Both the position numbers and the translations under genes were made by a program. A DNA stretch of 64,000 bases from JANWKQ01 sp964624635 (GTDB lineage: Bacteria; Bacteroidota; Bacteroidia; CAIKAF01). Position 1 is the stretch's first letter; each line of letters starts with the position of its first letter. The stretch lies in NCBI GenBank assembly GCA_964624635.1, contig CAZUXM010000002.1, forward strand, positions 36,967 through 100,966. The letters are read 5' to 3'. The notes under the pieces were generated by a model. It was not told the DNA's origin. It saw nothing but the letters and a program-made list of their open reading frames with translations, and made no database searches. Shown here in pieces: positions 17,067-27,600 of this stretch.

Positions 17067-18805
17067 ATGTTTCAGGCAGGTGCATCAAAAATAGAATTGG
17101 AAGTCTTTTTTAAAGGAGTAGGCCTGTTAGGCTACGGCAGGGCATTTAATACCATGCAGGATAAGTTATCTCCATTATTTGTTCGAACCGTATATTTTTC
17201 TGAAACAAGCAATATTAATAACCGATTTATTTTTGTGAATTGTGAGTTGGCTTTTACTACAGATATCGTTAGGGTACAAGTAATGAATAAATTACGTTCT
17301 ATTAACCCGAATATTTTAGCCGATGATTCTCAGTTGATGATTACAAGTCAACATACCCATAGTGGTCCAGGTGGTTTTTCGCATCATCCTTTTTACAATT
17401 TTACTACCCCCGGATTTAGACCTGATGTACTGGAGGCGGTAGTAAATGCCATTACCGAAAGTATAGTGGTGGCTTATGGAAAAATGCAGCCGGTACAAGT
17501 TAAGTATAGTATNNNNNNNNNNATGTTGCCTTCAACCGGTCATTACGTGCTTACAATAAAAATCCAGAAGTGAAAAAACTTACTCCTTTTGAAGTTCATT
17601 TGGCAGTTGATAGAACCATGGATCTTTTACGTATTGATGATTTAGAAGGAAATCCATTAGCTCAAATCAACTTTTTTGGGGTACATACTACCAGCTTGGG
17701 GAATAAAGTAAATAAAATGGGCAGTGATAATAAAGGATATGCATCTACTTTTTTTGAAGAAGAAGTAGGAGGGGACTTTGTTGCCATTTTTGCGCAGAAA
17801 ATTGCCGGGGATGTATCTCCTAATTTTCATGGTAGAGGAAAAAGTAAACAAAAAAAATATCCATGGAGCAAAGGTCCTTATAACGATGATGTAGAGAATG
17901 CAAAATTCAATGGACGATTACAATATTATAAAGCAAAAGAAATTTGGGATGATGCTTCCAAAGTTGAAAAACTACAAGGAAATATTGATACTGAATTAGT
18001 GTCACATGATTTTGCTAATATAAAAGTAGATCCTGATTTTGCTTTCGGCAAAACAGATGCAGAAACCTGTTATGCTTGCCACGGGATGGCGTTTTTAAAT
18101 GGAACTCCTGTTGATGGAAAAGGCGCCGGCTTTTTTGTAAATCTGTTAGGGATTACGTGTAGCAGCATCATTCGGTTAGGAGAAAATATCATGGGAGTTT
18201 TTAAAGGAGAAGAATATAGAAAAGATGTAAAACGTAAATACAAACTTCAACATCCTAAACATATTGTATTTGAAACCGGGAAAGGGATTTTACTGGGAAC
18301 CCATATGATAGATAAAATCATATTTCCTAAATTTATTGAGAAAGGAATTGGGGAGATGAAAACAGAATATCATAAAGGAGCTTTAAGAGAATTCCCATGG
18401 ACTGCTCATATCTTACCGATACAATTAGCCAGTATGGGAAATATATGTTTTGTAGGATTTCCTGGGGAACTTACAACCATCGCCGGTAAAAGATTAGAAA
18501 CAATGATTGCTGATGAATTAAAACCAATAGGAATTGACCATGTCATCATGTGTTCGTATGCCAACAATTACTTGGGATATTGTACTACCTGGGAAGAATA
18601 TCAAACACAGTGTTATGAAGGTGGACATACCGTATACGGGCAATGGACCCATGCTGCTTTTATGACGGAGTTCAGAAAATTGGCCAAAGAGTTCAAAAAG
18701 TCGAAAGAGGAGCGTACATTAGACAGGAATTTAAAATATCATCAGTTTAGTGAAAAAGAAATATCGTTAAGAACTTACCAACCCAAAAAGAAAAAAGTTG
18801 GATAG
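17067..18805 (+). CDS. neutral/alkaline ceramidase-like hydrolase, interrupted by an N run
   Basis: Member of the neutral ceramidase N-terminal domain family (zinc amidases that split ceramide into sphingoid base and fatty acid). The zinc-site motif THTHSGPGGF is intact. The N run at 17513-17522 shifts the frame: upstream ends in VQVKYS, downstream resumes NVAFNRSLRAYNKNPE, a family-typical segment, then DNKGYAS and FPGELTTIAG. Total about 577 residues plus the gap, without a signal peptide, so probably cytoplasmic unless exported otherwise. A CYACH stretch sits where ceramidases have a conserved Gly/Ser-rich loop and is not a haem site. It overlaps the next gene by eight bases. Substrate unproven; sphingolipids are common in Bacteroidota. 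Confidence 0.8.
17513..17522. other. assembly gap (10 N)
   Basis: Ten N inside the ceramidase-like gene. The flanking frames agree only if the real length is 2 modulo 3. Confidence 0.95.
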
Positions 18806-19994
18806 CTCAAGAACATACGACTATTATAAAAATATTTTCAAGGACGAAAGTATGCCTTTGGCATTTCTTGATCTTGATCTACTTGATATCAACATACAAT
18901 CCATTTTACAACGTTCAGGCAAAATCAATATTCGTATTGCATCCAAATCCATTAGATGTAGATACGTGTTGGAGCATATTTTAAAAAATAGTCAGCAGTT
19001 TAAAGGAGTCATGTGTTATACAGCCGGTGAAGCTGCTTGGTTAGCATCACAAGGTTTTGATGATTTACTTACCGGTTATCCTTGTATGAACCCACATGAT
19101 TTGAAACTGGTAGCAAAACAAATTCAATCAGGTAAAAAAATTGTTTTAATGGTTGACGCTGTTGAACAAGTTGCTTTACTTGACTCTATTGGAAATGAAC
19201 TAAATGTCGATTTTAAGGTTTGTATTGACATTGATATGTCTACAGATTTTAGAAAATTACATTTTGGAGTATATAGATCTCCTTTACATATGTTGGATGA
19301 TGTGAAAAAATTTGCTACTGCCATAAAAGGATATTCAAAAGTTACAGTAAATGGTGTGATGGGATATGAGGCTCAGGTAGCAGGGTTAGGGGATCATGTA
19401 AAAGGAGGCTCCATGAAAAATTCCACGATTCGGATATTGAAAAAAAGATCCAGAAAAGATTATTATAAAAGACGGGGCGAGATTGTACAATGGCTACAAA
19501 GTGAAGGATATACTTTAGATATTATTAATGCAGGGGGTACCGGAAGTATTGAATGGAGTATTGAAGAACCCTGGATTAATGAAGTAACTGTAGGTAGTGG
19601 ATTTTATTCCCCCGGATTATTTGATCATTATAAAAACTTTAGGCATTTACCAGCTTTAGGTTTTGTTTTACAAATTGTAAGAACCCCCAAAACAGGATAC
19701 CTAACTTGTTTAGGTGGTGGTTATATCGCCTCCGGGGAAACAGGAATAATGAAACAACCATACCCCTATCTGCCTGAAGGAGTGATACCTTTAAAAAATG
19801 AAGGGTTTGGGGAAGTACAAACCCCCATCCAATATTCAGGCTCGTATTTATTACAAATAGGAGATCCTGTGTTATTCAGACACGCCAAGGCCGGAGAGCT
19901 TAACGAGCATTTTAATACGATAAGTGTGGTTAAAAACGGAACTATTATTGATAAGGTTCAAACTTATCGGGGAGAAGGAAAATCTTTTTTATAA
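18798..19994 (+). CDS. D-threonine-aldolase-like PLP enzyme (alanine racemase fold)
   Basis: 398 residues. An alanine-racemase-type barrel holds the PLP lysine in IASKSIR (about residue 48); a C-terminal D-serine-dehydratase-like domain has GSGFYSPGLFDHY and the metal-site region near ADP-like HAKAGELNEHF. The family contains D-threonine aldolases and D-serine dehydratases that split or dehydrate beta-hydroxy D-amino acids. The start is a TTG at 18798 overlapping the end of the ceramidase-like gene, so translation is coupled; an internal ATG at 18852 would remove the conserved N-terminal helix. Pairing with a ceramidase suggests a substrate related to sphingoid bases or serine, but this is inference. 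Confidence 0.8.
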   Translation: MDSSRTYDYYKNIFKDESMPLAFLDLDLLDINIQSILQRSGKINIRIASKSIRCRYVLEHILKNSQQFKGVMCYTAGEAAWLASQGFDDLLTGYPCMNPHDLKLVAKQIQSGKKIVLMVDAVEQVALLDSIGNELNVDFKVCIDIDMSTDFRKLHFGVYRSPLHMLDDVKKFATAIKGYSKVTVNGVMGYEAQVAGLGDHVKGGSMKNSTIRILKKRSRKDYYKRRGEIVQWLQSEGYTLDIINAGGTGSIEWSIEEPWINEVTVGSGFYSPGLFDHYKNFRHLPALGFVLQIVRTPKTGYLTCLGGGYIASGETGIMKQPYPYLPEGVIPLKNEGFGEVQTPIQYSGSYLLQIGDPVLFRHAKAGELNEHFNTISVVKNGTIIDKVQTYRGEGKSFL

Positions 19995-20118
19995 GTTTGT
20001 CTGTAATTACCCTAATTATACTAAACCAACATTATTAACCCTTTAATAAATAATCATTTTTAAAAATAATCGATGAAATACTCAAAAATGGGTATGTCTA
20101 TCGGCTAAACCAACGTGT

Positions 20119-20126
20119 ATCTTTAT
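20119..20126 (+). promoter_or_regulatory. probable -7 promoter box of the C1-MORN gene
   Basis: TATCTTTA differs from TAnnTTTG only at the last base and lies 17 bases before the ATG at 20144. Confidence 0.35.
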
Positions 20127-20143
20127 CTAAACAATTAAACAAC

Positions 20144-22085
20144 ATGAAAAAAGTAATCGTAACCTCCCTAAGTATTGTCGCACTGGCAATTGGAGTAACA
20201 GCCCAAACCGGAACCGGTTTATCATTTAAGTTTGGATATAAATCCAAACATAAAAAAGCTAATGTATCCTCATTAGGATTTTCAGGAACATTAGCAAAAT
20301 CATACAGCCTAAAAAGCAAAACTCCGTATGTAAAAAATCAAGGAAATTTTGGAACGTGTGTATCATGGGCCATGGCGTATAGTGCATTAACTACACAGTA
20401 TGCTATTTCCATGAATTTAACCAACAGAAATATTATTACCTCTATGGCTTTTTGTCCATACTTTATGCATAATAATTCAAAAGTAGTTACTGATGGTTGT
20501 TCAACCGGTAACTTTTTTGATGATGCCAGTTCAGAGCTTACTGATATTGGTGCAAAAAAATTCTATTTACCATTGATAGGATGTGCTACNNNNNNNNNNT
20601 AAAATGTTGACTTTAGCAAAAAATTATCGTGCTATCGAGGTAACTGATTTATATAACTATAATGATCCTACTTCAACTGATTATCGTACATATATGGATG
20701 TATTCATGAAAAAAACTCCATTTAATACGGATGATGTAAAAAAAGCATTGTCAAGTAATAAAGTGGTAGTTTTTGGTATGTATTTACCTCCATCATGGTT
20801 TGCTGCATATAATACCAGTTTATGGGAACCAAACTATGCTGAAAAACAAGATCCTGTTGGAACATTATTAGATGCACAAGGACAAATGCATGCATTACAT
20901 GCTATGTCAATTATTGGATATGATGATAATAAATACGGTGGGGCATTTGAAGTTATGAACTCATGGGGTAAAGAATGGGGAGATAATGGATATGTTTGGG
21001 TAAAATATGCAGACCTTCAGAAATATGTTTTTCAAGCGTTAGTAATTACAATGCCTGAAGTAAAATTGAATGGAACTAGCGGTTGTGTTTATGGTGATTG
21101 TGGAAATGGATATGGAATTTACAAGCATACGAGTGGAGATATGTATGAAGGTTTCTTTAAAGGTGGTAAATATGATGGTTACGGAATTTATGCATGGACT
21201 AGCGGAGCTACTTATGCAGGTGAGTGGAAAGATGGTACACGTAACGGTGATGCGATGATTTATTATACTGATGGATCTTCAGGTGCTGCAGTTTATGCCA
21301 ACGATGAATTTAAATCTGGATATGTTAACTATAGCTATGAAAGCGGAAATACTTACGAAGGTGAAGTGAATAATGGTGATTTTAACGGATTTGGTAAATT
21401 TAAATTTGCTGCCGGTGATTCATATATTGGTGGATTTAAAGATGGTAACTACGATGGTTTAGGTAAATATACTTTTGCCAGTGGTTCATGGTATGTAGGT
21501 TATTTTTCTGATGGTAAACGTAATGGAAGAGGGATCTATGTAAGTAATGATGGTAAAATTTGGGGAGGCAACTGGTCATACGATAATTTTAGTACAGGTA
21601 AAACGTATGGTTTTGCTAATGGAAAAGGTGTTGATTTAGGAAATCTTCAATTAGGAGCCAACACTAATTATGTGGATGCTAATTGTGTTACCGGTGATTG
21701 TTTAAACGGAAAAGGTACTCGTGTATACAATGGTTCTGTTTATGAAGGAGAATTTAAAGATGGAGTAGAAAATGGATTGGGTAAAACCAGTTATTCAAAC
21801 GGTACAGTATTTGAAACATTCTACCTTGATGGAAGCCCATATGGGGTAGGAGTTATTAAATTTTCAGGCAGTGGTACTTTAATTGGTGCGTTAAAAAATG
21901 GAGTGGTTGACGGATATATCGTATATTTTGATGAGGCAGGCGGAATATTGATTGGTACATATAAAGATGGAGAATATGTAGGGAAACTATCTTCAGCTAA
22001 TACCAATGCATTTACCAATGCTCCAATGGGTGCACCTGTAAATGCCGGAATTAAATCAATGACTATTTCAACTCCTGGTAAATAA
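20144..22085 (+). CDS. secreted papain-like (C1) peptidase fused to MORN repeats, interrupted by an N run
   Basis: Signal peptide MKKVIVTSLSIVALAIGVTAQ, then a C1 cysteine-peptidase domain: oxyanion Gln66 and catalytic Cys72 in NQGNFGTCVSWA, and after the gap the catalytic His in HALHAMSIIGYD and Asn in NSWGKEWG. The C-terminal half is built of about ten MORN-type repeats (YEGxxxxGxxxGxG), in two blocks each opened by a YGDC/VTGDC-like Cys pair. The N run at 20590-20599 lies between the catalytic Cys and His; one frame is restored if its length is a multiple of three. About 640 residues in all. MORN repeats bind lipids or proteins, so the peptidase may be held at a membrane. Followed after 19 bases by an M48 peptidase gene. 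Confidence 0.8.
20590..20599. other. assembly gap (10 N)
   Basis: Ten N inside the C1-MORN gene. The two halves share a frame only if the true length is a multiple of three. Confidence 0.95.
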
Positions 22086-22104
22086 TTAATTTAAAAGGTA
22101 AAGA

Positions 22105-23742
22105 TTGAAAAAATCAGTTGTCATATTGTTTATAATCATCAACATCCCTGCATGGAGTAATAACTACTGCAGGGATGTATTTAACCGATTGGTAAATACT
22201 GTTGGTAATGTATATGGTACTAAACCTACACTTACCATTGTTGAAAGTGATTATATGGTTGCTGAAACCTATAATACAGGTGAAATAAAAGTAGGTAGCA
22301 GGTTGATTGATCTTTGCAGAAGATTCGGAAAAGATTCTACCAATGCTATAGCACATGTTCTTTCACATGAATTGGCACATTATTATCAGAATCACGCATG
22401 GATTTCCAATTTTACATCAGCATATGCCAATGTAGAATGGAGTAGAAAATTAACTGAATCGGAACAACAATTATTGCCCGTTTATGAAACACAGGCAGAT
22501 GAAGTAGGATTTTTTTATGCATTGAATGCAGGATATCAGACATGGAAAGTTTCGGGTGCAGTTTTAGACAGTATTTATACATGGTATGAATTGCCCAAAG
22601 AATTACCTGGTTACCCTCCATTGGAACAACGAAAAAAAATTGCTTCTGAAGCAAAAATAAAAGTACAATCATTAACTCCGTTATTTAGAGTATCATCATA
22701 CTTTACCTTGTTAGGTAAATATTATCCAGGTGAAACTCAGTATGTATATTATGAATCAGCAGGACTATGTTTAGATCATTTGGTTCATGAAAACATTAAA
22801 ACTCCCAACATTCTAAATAACCTGGGAGTAATATATTTTTTAAGTGCTCAGATTTATTTGTATGAGCCTATTAACAAACTCATGTATCCTTTAGTAATGG
22901 ATGATGATGCATCAGCCATGGATATGAGTGATTGCATCGGCACCAGAGGAACAACCCCATCCAGTCAGGAATTGGCTGCTGAAGCGTTGGAGCTTTTGGA
23001 AAAATCAAAGGAAGCTTTTACCTCAGCTTTAAAAGGAAACAAAAATTATTTGCCGGCGAATATTAATATAGCACTAGTACATTTTCTTTTAAAAGAAGAA
23101 GGTGCATTGGCAGACAAGATTAAGTTTTTGCAAAACTCAATTAAAGAGGGAGATGCTTATTTGCCCGTCTTTTTTCAGATTGAAGCATTGAGTTATTATT
23201 TGAAAGGAGATACGAAAAAAATGACAGAGTCATTTAAAAAAGCCATTAAGTTAAAAGATAATACGGCTCAATGGAACAATGAAACTCTAACAAAAACCAA
23301 ATCTTCATTAAACGAAACCATGTCTGGGACACAATGGCCAACGGATACTAATGAAAAAATATTTGGTAAAAAAGTAACTGACTTTTTTAAATCATACAGA
23401 TCAGCGCAGGAAACCAGAGTAGATCCTTATCACCAAAAATTCATTTTTTGGACTGAAAAAAAAACAGAAGGGACTATATATATGTTTCGATCATTAGCAT
23501 CACAAACTGTATTCAGGGATATGATATTTTTTGAAGCAGAGTCAGCAGACTATTCAACAACTGCCGGTTTGAAATTGGGGATGAGTATGAACGAAGCAAT
23601 AAAAATATATGGTAATCCATATACAAAAAATATTTCATCAGGTACTTATCAGTTATTATATCCTTCACAACAAATGATAGTAACAGTTAATCAACAAAAC
23701 AATGTTGTTACCGGTATTATGTATTATGGAATGAAAAAATAG
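22105..23742 (+). CDS. secreted M48-family metallopeptidase with TPR-like region
   Basis: 545 residues. The start is a TTG (MKKSVVILFIIINIPAWSN signal peptide) with AAAAGG upstream. Zinc motif HELAH (88-92) and the third ligand Glu128 in YETQADEVG, with Asp132, are those of M48 peptidases. The middle (about 200-400) reads as helical TPR-like repeats (YFTLLGKYYPGETQ; NLGVIYFLSAQ; YLPANINIALVHF). The C-terminal 60 residues (KLGMSMNEAIKIYGNPY) resemble the SmpA/BamE-type fold often appended to such proteins. It follows the C1-MORN gene by 19 bases and ends in a strong terminator, so the two peptidases form one transcription unit. Confidence 0.82.
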   Translation: MKKSVVILFIIINIPAWSNNYCRDVFNRLVNTVGNVYGTKPTLTIVESDYMVAETYNTGEIKVGSRLIDLCRRFGKDSTNAIAHVLSHELAHYYQNHAWISNFTSAYANVEWSRKLTESEQQLLPVYETQADEVGFFYALNAGYQTWKVSGAVLDSIYTWYELPKELPGYPPLEQRKKIASEAKIKVQSLTPLFRVSSYFTLLGKYYPGETQYVYYESAGLCLDHLVHENIKTPNILNNLGVIYFLSAQIYLYEPINKLMYPLVMDDDASAMDMSDCIGTRGTTPSSQELAAEALELLEKSKEAFTSALKGNKNYLPANINIALVHFLLKEEGALADKIKFLQNSIKEGDAYLPVFFQIEALSYYLKGDTKKMTESFKKAIKLKDNTAQWNNETLTKTKSSLNETMSGTQWPTDTNEKIFGKKVTDFFKSYRSAQETRVDPYHQKFIFWTEKKTEGTIYMFRSLASQTVFRDMIFFEAESADYSTTAGLKLGMSMNEAIKIYGNPYTKNISSGTYQLLYPSQQMIVTVNQQNNVVTGIMYYGMKK

Positions 23743-23758
23743 TTTAATTGTTTTAATG

Positions 23759-23790
23759 AAAAGCCTGCACATTTTAGCAGGCTTTTATAT
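23759..23790. terminator. bidirectional terminator
   Basis: Perfect stem AAAAGCCTGC / GCAGGCTTTT with an eight-base loop; T runs on both strands. It serves the convergent M48 gene (plus) and the DUF922-like gene (minus). Confidence 0.9.
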
Positions 23791-23799
23791 TGAATAGAA

Positions 23800-24440
23800 T
23801 TAGTTCCCGGAGAAAGCACTGTTGTTAAATTGCAGTTCACTCTGTGTCATAGTAACGTTTGTATAAATTGTGAACTTTTCAGTTGAGTATGCAGAAAATT
23901 CCTCCATTTCTTTATAGATTTTAGCCTCCCATTTTTTTTGGTTTTCAGTATTTAAATGGTGTTCGCTTTCCTCATCATACTGATCTTGCATTACATATAA
24001 GTGAGCAATCCAAAAACAAAATTCAGAATTTAGTTCATCTTTATATTCTTTAGTAAATGTAAACTCCTTTAAATGCTTTCTCAGTTTCCTCGCTTGTAAT
24101 TCAGAAACATAGTAGTGAAATTGTTCATGTTGTAGCATATCAGGTTCACCTTCTTTGTATTTTGTCCATGATTCGGCTTGATCAAAGTATGAATACACAT
24201 CCATATCAAGAATTAGTTTCCCATTTTCAATCCTTTCTTTGTATTTATATCCTATACCTGAGACAGTAGCCGCAGCATAAGTTTCTGTATAGCTGTAATA
24301 TCCTCTAAAATCTTTCCAGGTAAGTGTAGATTGTTCAGAGAACTTAAATGTAATTGGTTTTTCATAGGTAGGCTCTTTTTTACATGAGTAAAATGCAATA
24401 ACTGTAATACCAATAAATGTAAATAGAGTGTTTTTTTCAT
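23800..24440 (-). CDS. DUF922-like lipoprotein with HExxH motif; N-terminal frame uncertain
   Basis: About 210 residues. The mature part carries HEQFHYYVSELQARKLRKHL, an HExxH with a downstream Glu as in DUF922 proteins, suggesting a zinc peptidase, though activity is not shown for this family. The main frame stays open upstream to 24528 without a convincing start. At 24440 an ATG followed by seven A starts MKKTLYLH in the wrong frame; one additional A would give MKKNTLFTFIGITVIAFYSC, a proper lipoprotein signal in the main frame. A homopolymer error or real frameshift here is likely. It converges on the M48 gene and shares its terminator. Confidence 0.6.
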
Positions 24441-24604
24441 AAGCTGCATCAGCTTGTTTGTTTTTCCTGCTTGTTAATGTACAGGTGGTTGAGCTGATAA
24501 GATGAACTTTTACGCAGCTTAAAATCACATGTTTGGATTTTAAAACATTTTAAACTTTACAAAATTTTAATTAAATAGGTGTGTAGATACAGGCTGTAAA
24601 AGAA

Positions 24605-27600
24605 TTAGTTGGTCTTAACAGAATCTGTGACTTCTGTATTGTTCTTATCCTTTTTATTTTTTTTCTTCTTAGGATTTTTACTTTTAAAAAGATCTCCCCA
24701 ATTATCAAACTCTACTTTATATGAAATACCGACTCCCTGAGTATAGTCAACGCTGTTCTTTAAAATATTAAAATCGTTACTACGGTTAAATGCACGTAGT
24801 CTTAATTTCCCGTCATTGGTTACTTTTACTTCTACCGAAACGTTTCCTACAATCTGGTTGTTGGTTTGTTGAACTTTAGCAGCACCAACACCCACCCCAA
24901 GGTCACCATCTATGATTACTCTTTCATTAAACAACTGAGTACTTAAAGCAACACTCACCTGATCCTGACTTGTTTGACTTCCGGTTTTGTAATTTAAGTT
25001 AATGTTTACATCCTTAGTAATTTTTGATAACCAGTTATTTAATTGCCCGGATAATAACTCAAGAGACGTATTTCCAAAACCGCTACTTATCATAGATGAT
25101 TGAGAAGAAGAAACACCTCCGGTACTTTCAGGAGGTAAAAATTGGTTTAATACCAGAAGTGAAAAAACCTGACGGTTCATTTCTTCCTGAGTATTTAATG
25201 CAGATTTTACTATACTTGATGCATTCGCATCTAAGCTTGGGGTTTGTAAATTAAAACCAAGTAATAGATCAGCGAGTGTATTGGTTAAGGTAAGTTCACA
25301 ATCAACACGAGTCGCTTTTCTGTACAACTCAGCTTGTTGTGGATCCATAAAACTACTTACTATAGGATGTACAGACGCATTGGCTCTATATATAGCTGTT
25401 GCATTTACAATCGCGTAATAAGGATTTCCCGTAAAACTGATACTGCTTCCATTTTTTACAGTGAATTTTTTATTGATTATATTTTGTAAGGTAAACAAAT
25501 AGTCACCTTTTGAAATAACATAACTTCCTGTCATGGTAAATCTACCTTTGGTATCCAGTGTTAGATTTATTTTTTCAGAATTTCCTTGGCAGGTAATTAC
25601 ATCACCTACTGTTTCATCAAATACAATACGTACAGTAGCATCAGGAGTAGCTTTTACATTTAAATCAAGCGTAAAATTTCCTTTAGGTTCTTCAACTACG
25701 GTATTGTCTTCAATACTGTCATTAGGATTAATAAATTCAATGAAATTATTTTGGCGAAGTGATTTACTTGATTTGATAGGGATATTTAATACAGTATTTT
25801 TTTCAGTGAGCATATTAGCCGCTACTATGATATCATTCATAGGGCCGATAATGGTTGCTTTACCGGTAACAAATGCTTTCCCAAAGAATTGTTCATTATC
25901 TTTTTCGGTAGTTTCCATAACACACATGTTTTTAGTTTCCAGTTTTATATCAAGAAACATATTCTGAAACATTTTATGTGTAATTTTCCCTTTTGCCGTT
26001 CCGCTATTTCCAAATCTGTCAGTTAAGTCCAGTTGTGGGATTTTGATAATATTGTTATTAATCAATATTTCTTTACCATCCATAGCAAAATAGAAGTAGG
26101 CGTTTAAATAAGCTAACCGAAGTCCGGCATTTTTTAAAGTGAGCTTAGTTTCTATTTGAGGGTCTTTAAATGTGCCTTTAAGAGTAAATGGGCCATATGC
26201 TTTTCCTTGTAAATTGGTGAAAACCGGGTTAGCCATTTTTTCGGCAACCGATAAATCAAGTCCATCAATTTGTGCATCAATATCAAAACCATCCTCACCT
26301 TTTTTAAGTTTTATTTTTCCATCTTTGATGGCAATAATATTTTTCCCATCTTTCATTAGGAGGGAGTTCATATTTATTTCTTCTTTTTCTGGATCGTAAG
26401 TACTTCCAACACCTAATACTCCCAATAGCATATCGTTTACCTTAAAATTATCAATGGCTATTGAGGTAGTTAAATATGGTTTTTGTAAAAGTTTATAGGT
26501 GTTTATATCACCTGAAATGTCTCCTTTTAGTTTTAGTTTGTCAGTTGGCAAGAAGCCGTTAACTACTTCTAACGGAAATCTATTCATGGTTACTTTTATA
26601 AAATCGTTGGGATCTTCACTACATTTTCCATTTACAGATAGTATTTTCTTTTTTCCTTTATCAGTTATAATAGAAAGGTTTTCAACGGCTAGTGTTTTAC
26701 TGTCGAATATTATTTTATTATCGTTGTTAACCGTCCATAACGAATCATTAAAATAAAAATATGAATCATGTATGTTAAATTTATAAGTAGGGGCATCTCC
26801 AAAATAAGTAAGGATATTAATACTGGCACCATTTAAGTTAGCTACTTCATTCTGGAATCCGAACCAAAGATCTAAAGAATCATTTCGTGCAGTGGCCGTC
26901 ATATTAAAATTATCAATCTTCGTACTATCAGATAAATGAAATGCCCTAGCATCAGATTGAACTCTTAATTTTTCACCTTTGTTACGAGCATAGAAGTAAA
27001 AATTATCAAAGGCAAATTTTTTGTATTTAATTTTTCCTGCATTTATCTCGGTAGATAAATAATTGTCTTTGCTGCCTAATCTCCCCTCAATAGTACTTTG
27101 ATCAGAAATATATAAATCAGGAGCAAAAACATCTGTTAATAATTCAGGATGAGTTAAAATGATATAGAAATAAAAATCTTGAGGAGTATATGCAATCTTT
27201 TCATCTGGCGTCATTTTTAAACTGGGAGCAACATGGTTGACCTGTTTTTTAATCTCATTAAACAATGGAATAAATTTAAATTTACCACTAAATCTTGCAT
27301 CAACAATGTCGCTATGAATATCAATGGTTTTTGTAGAATCGGCTGTTTTGTAGGTGGAGTTAATCACCATTGTTTCCATGTGGTGTTTTTTTTCTCCCTG
27401 AATATAATCAGTACCACATATTCTCACTTGTCCAACCAGGTCATCAATAGTTTTACCCCTCATGTTTACCGTAAAAGTGGTGGATAGAACAGAAGTCTCT
27501 TTCGATTTATGAATATTGAGTTTTACAAGATCAGCTCTTTGGATATCAGCGGTAAAATCATATATAGGAGTTTTTTTATCCTTCATATTTACGGTTCCAA

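Noticed and set aside
17067..18805. CYACH sequence in the ceramidase-like protein as a c-type haem site
   Set aside because: The protein has no signal peptide and the stretch aligns with a conserved loop of ceramidases; no cytochrome genes are near.
20000..20120. CTAAACCAAC occurring twice before the C1-MORN gene
   Set aside because: Only ten bases, imperfect context and no palindrome; may be chance in A+T-rich sequence.
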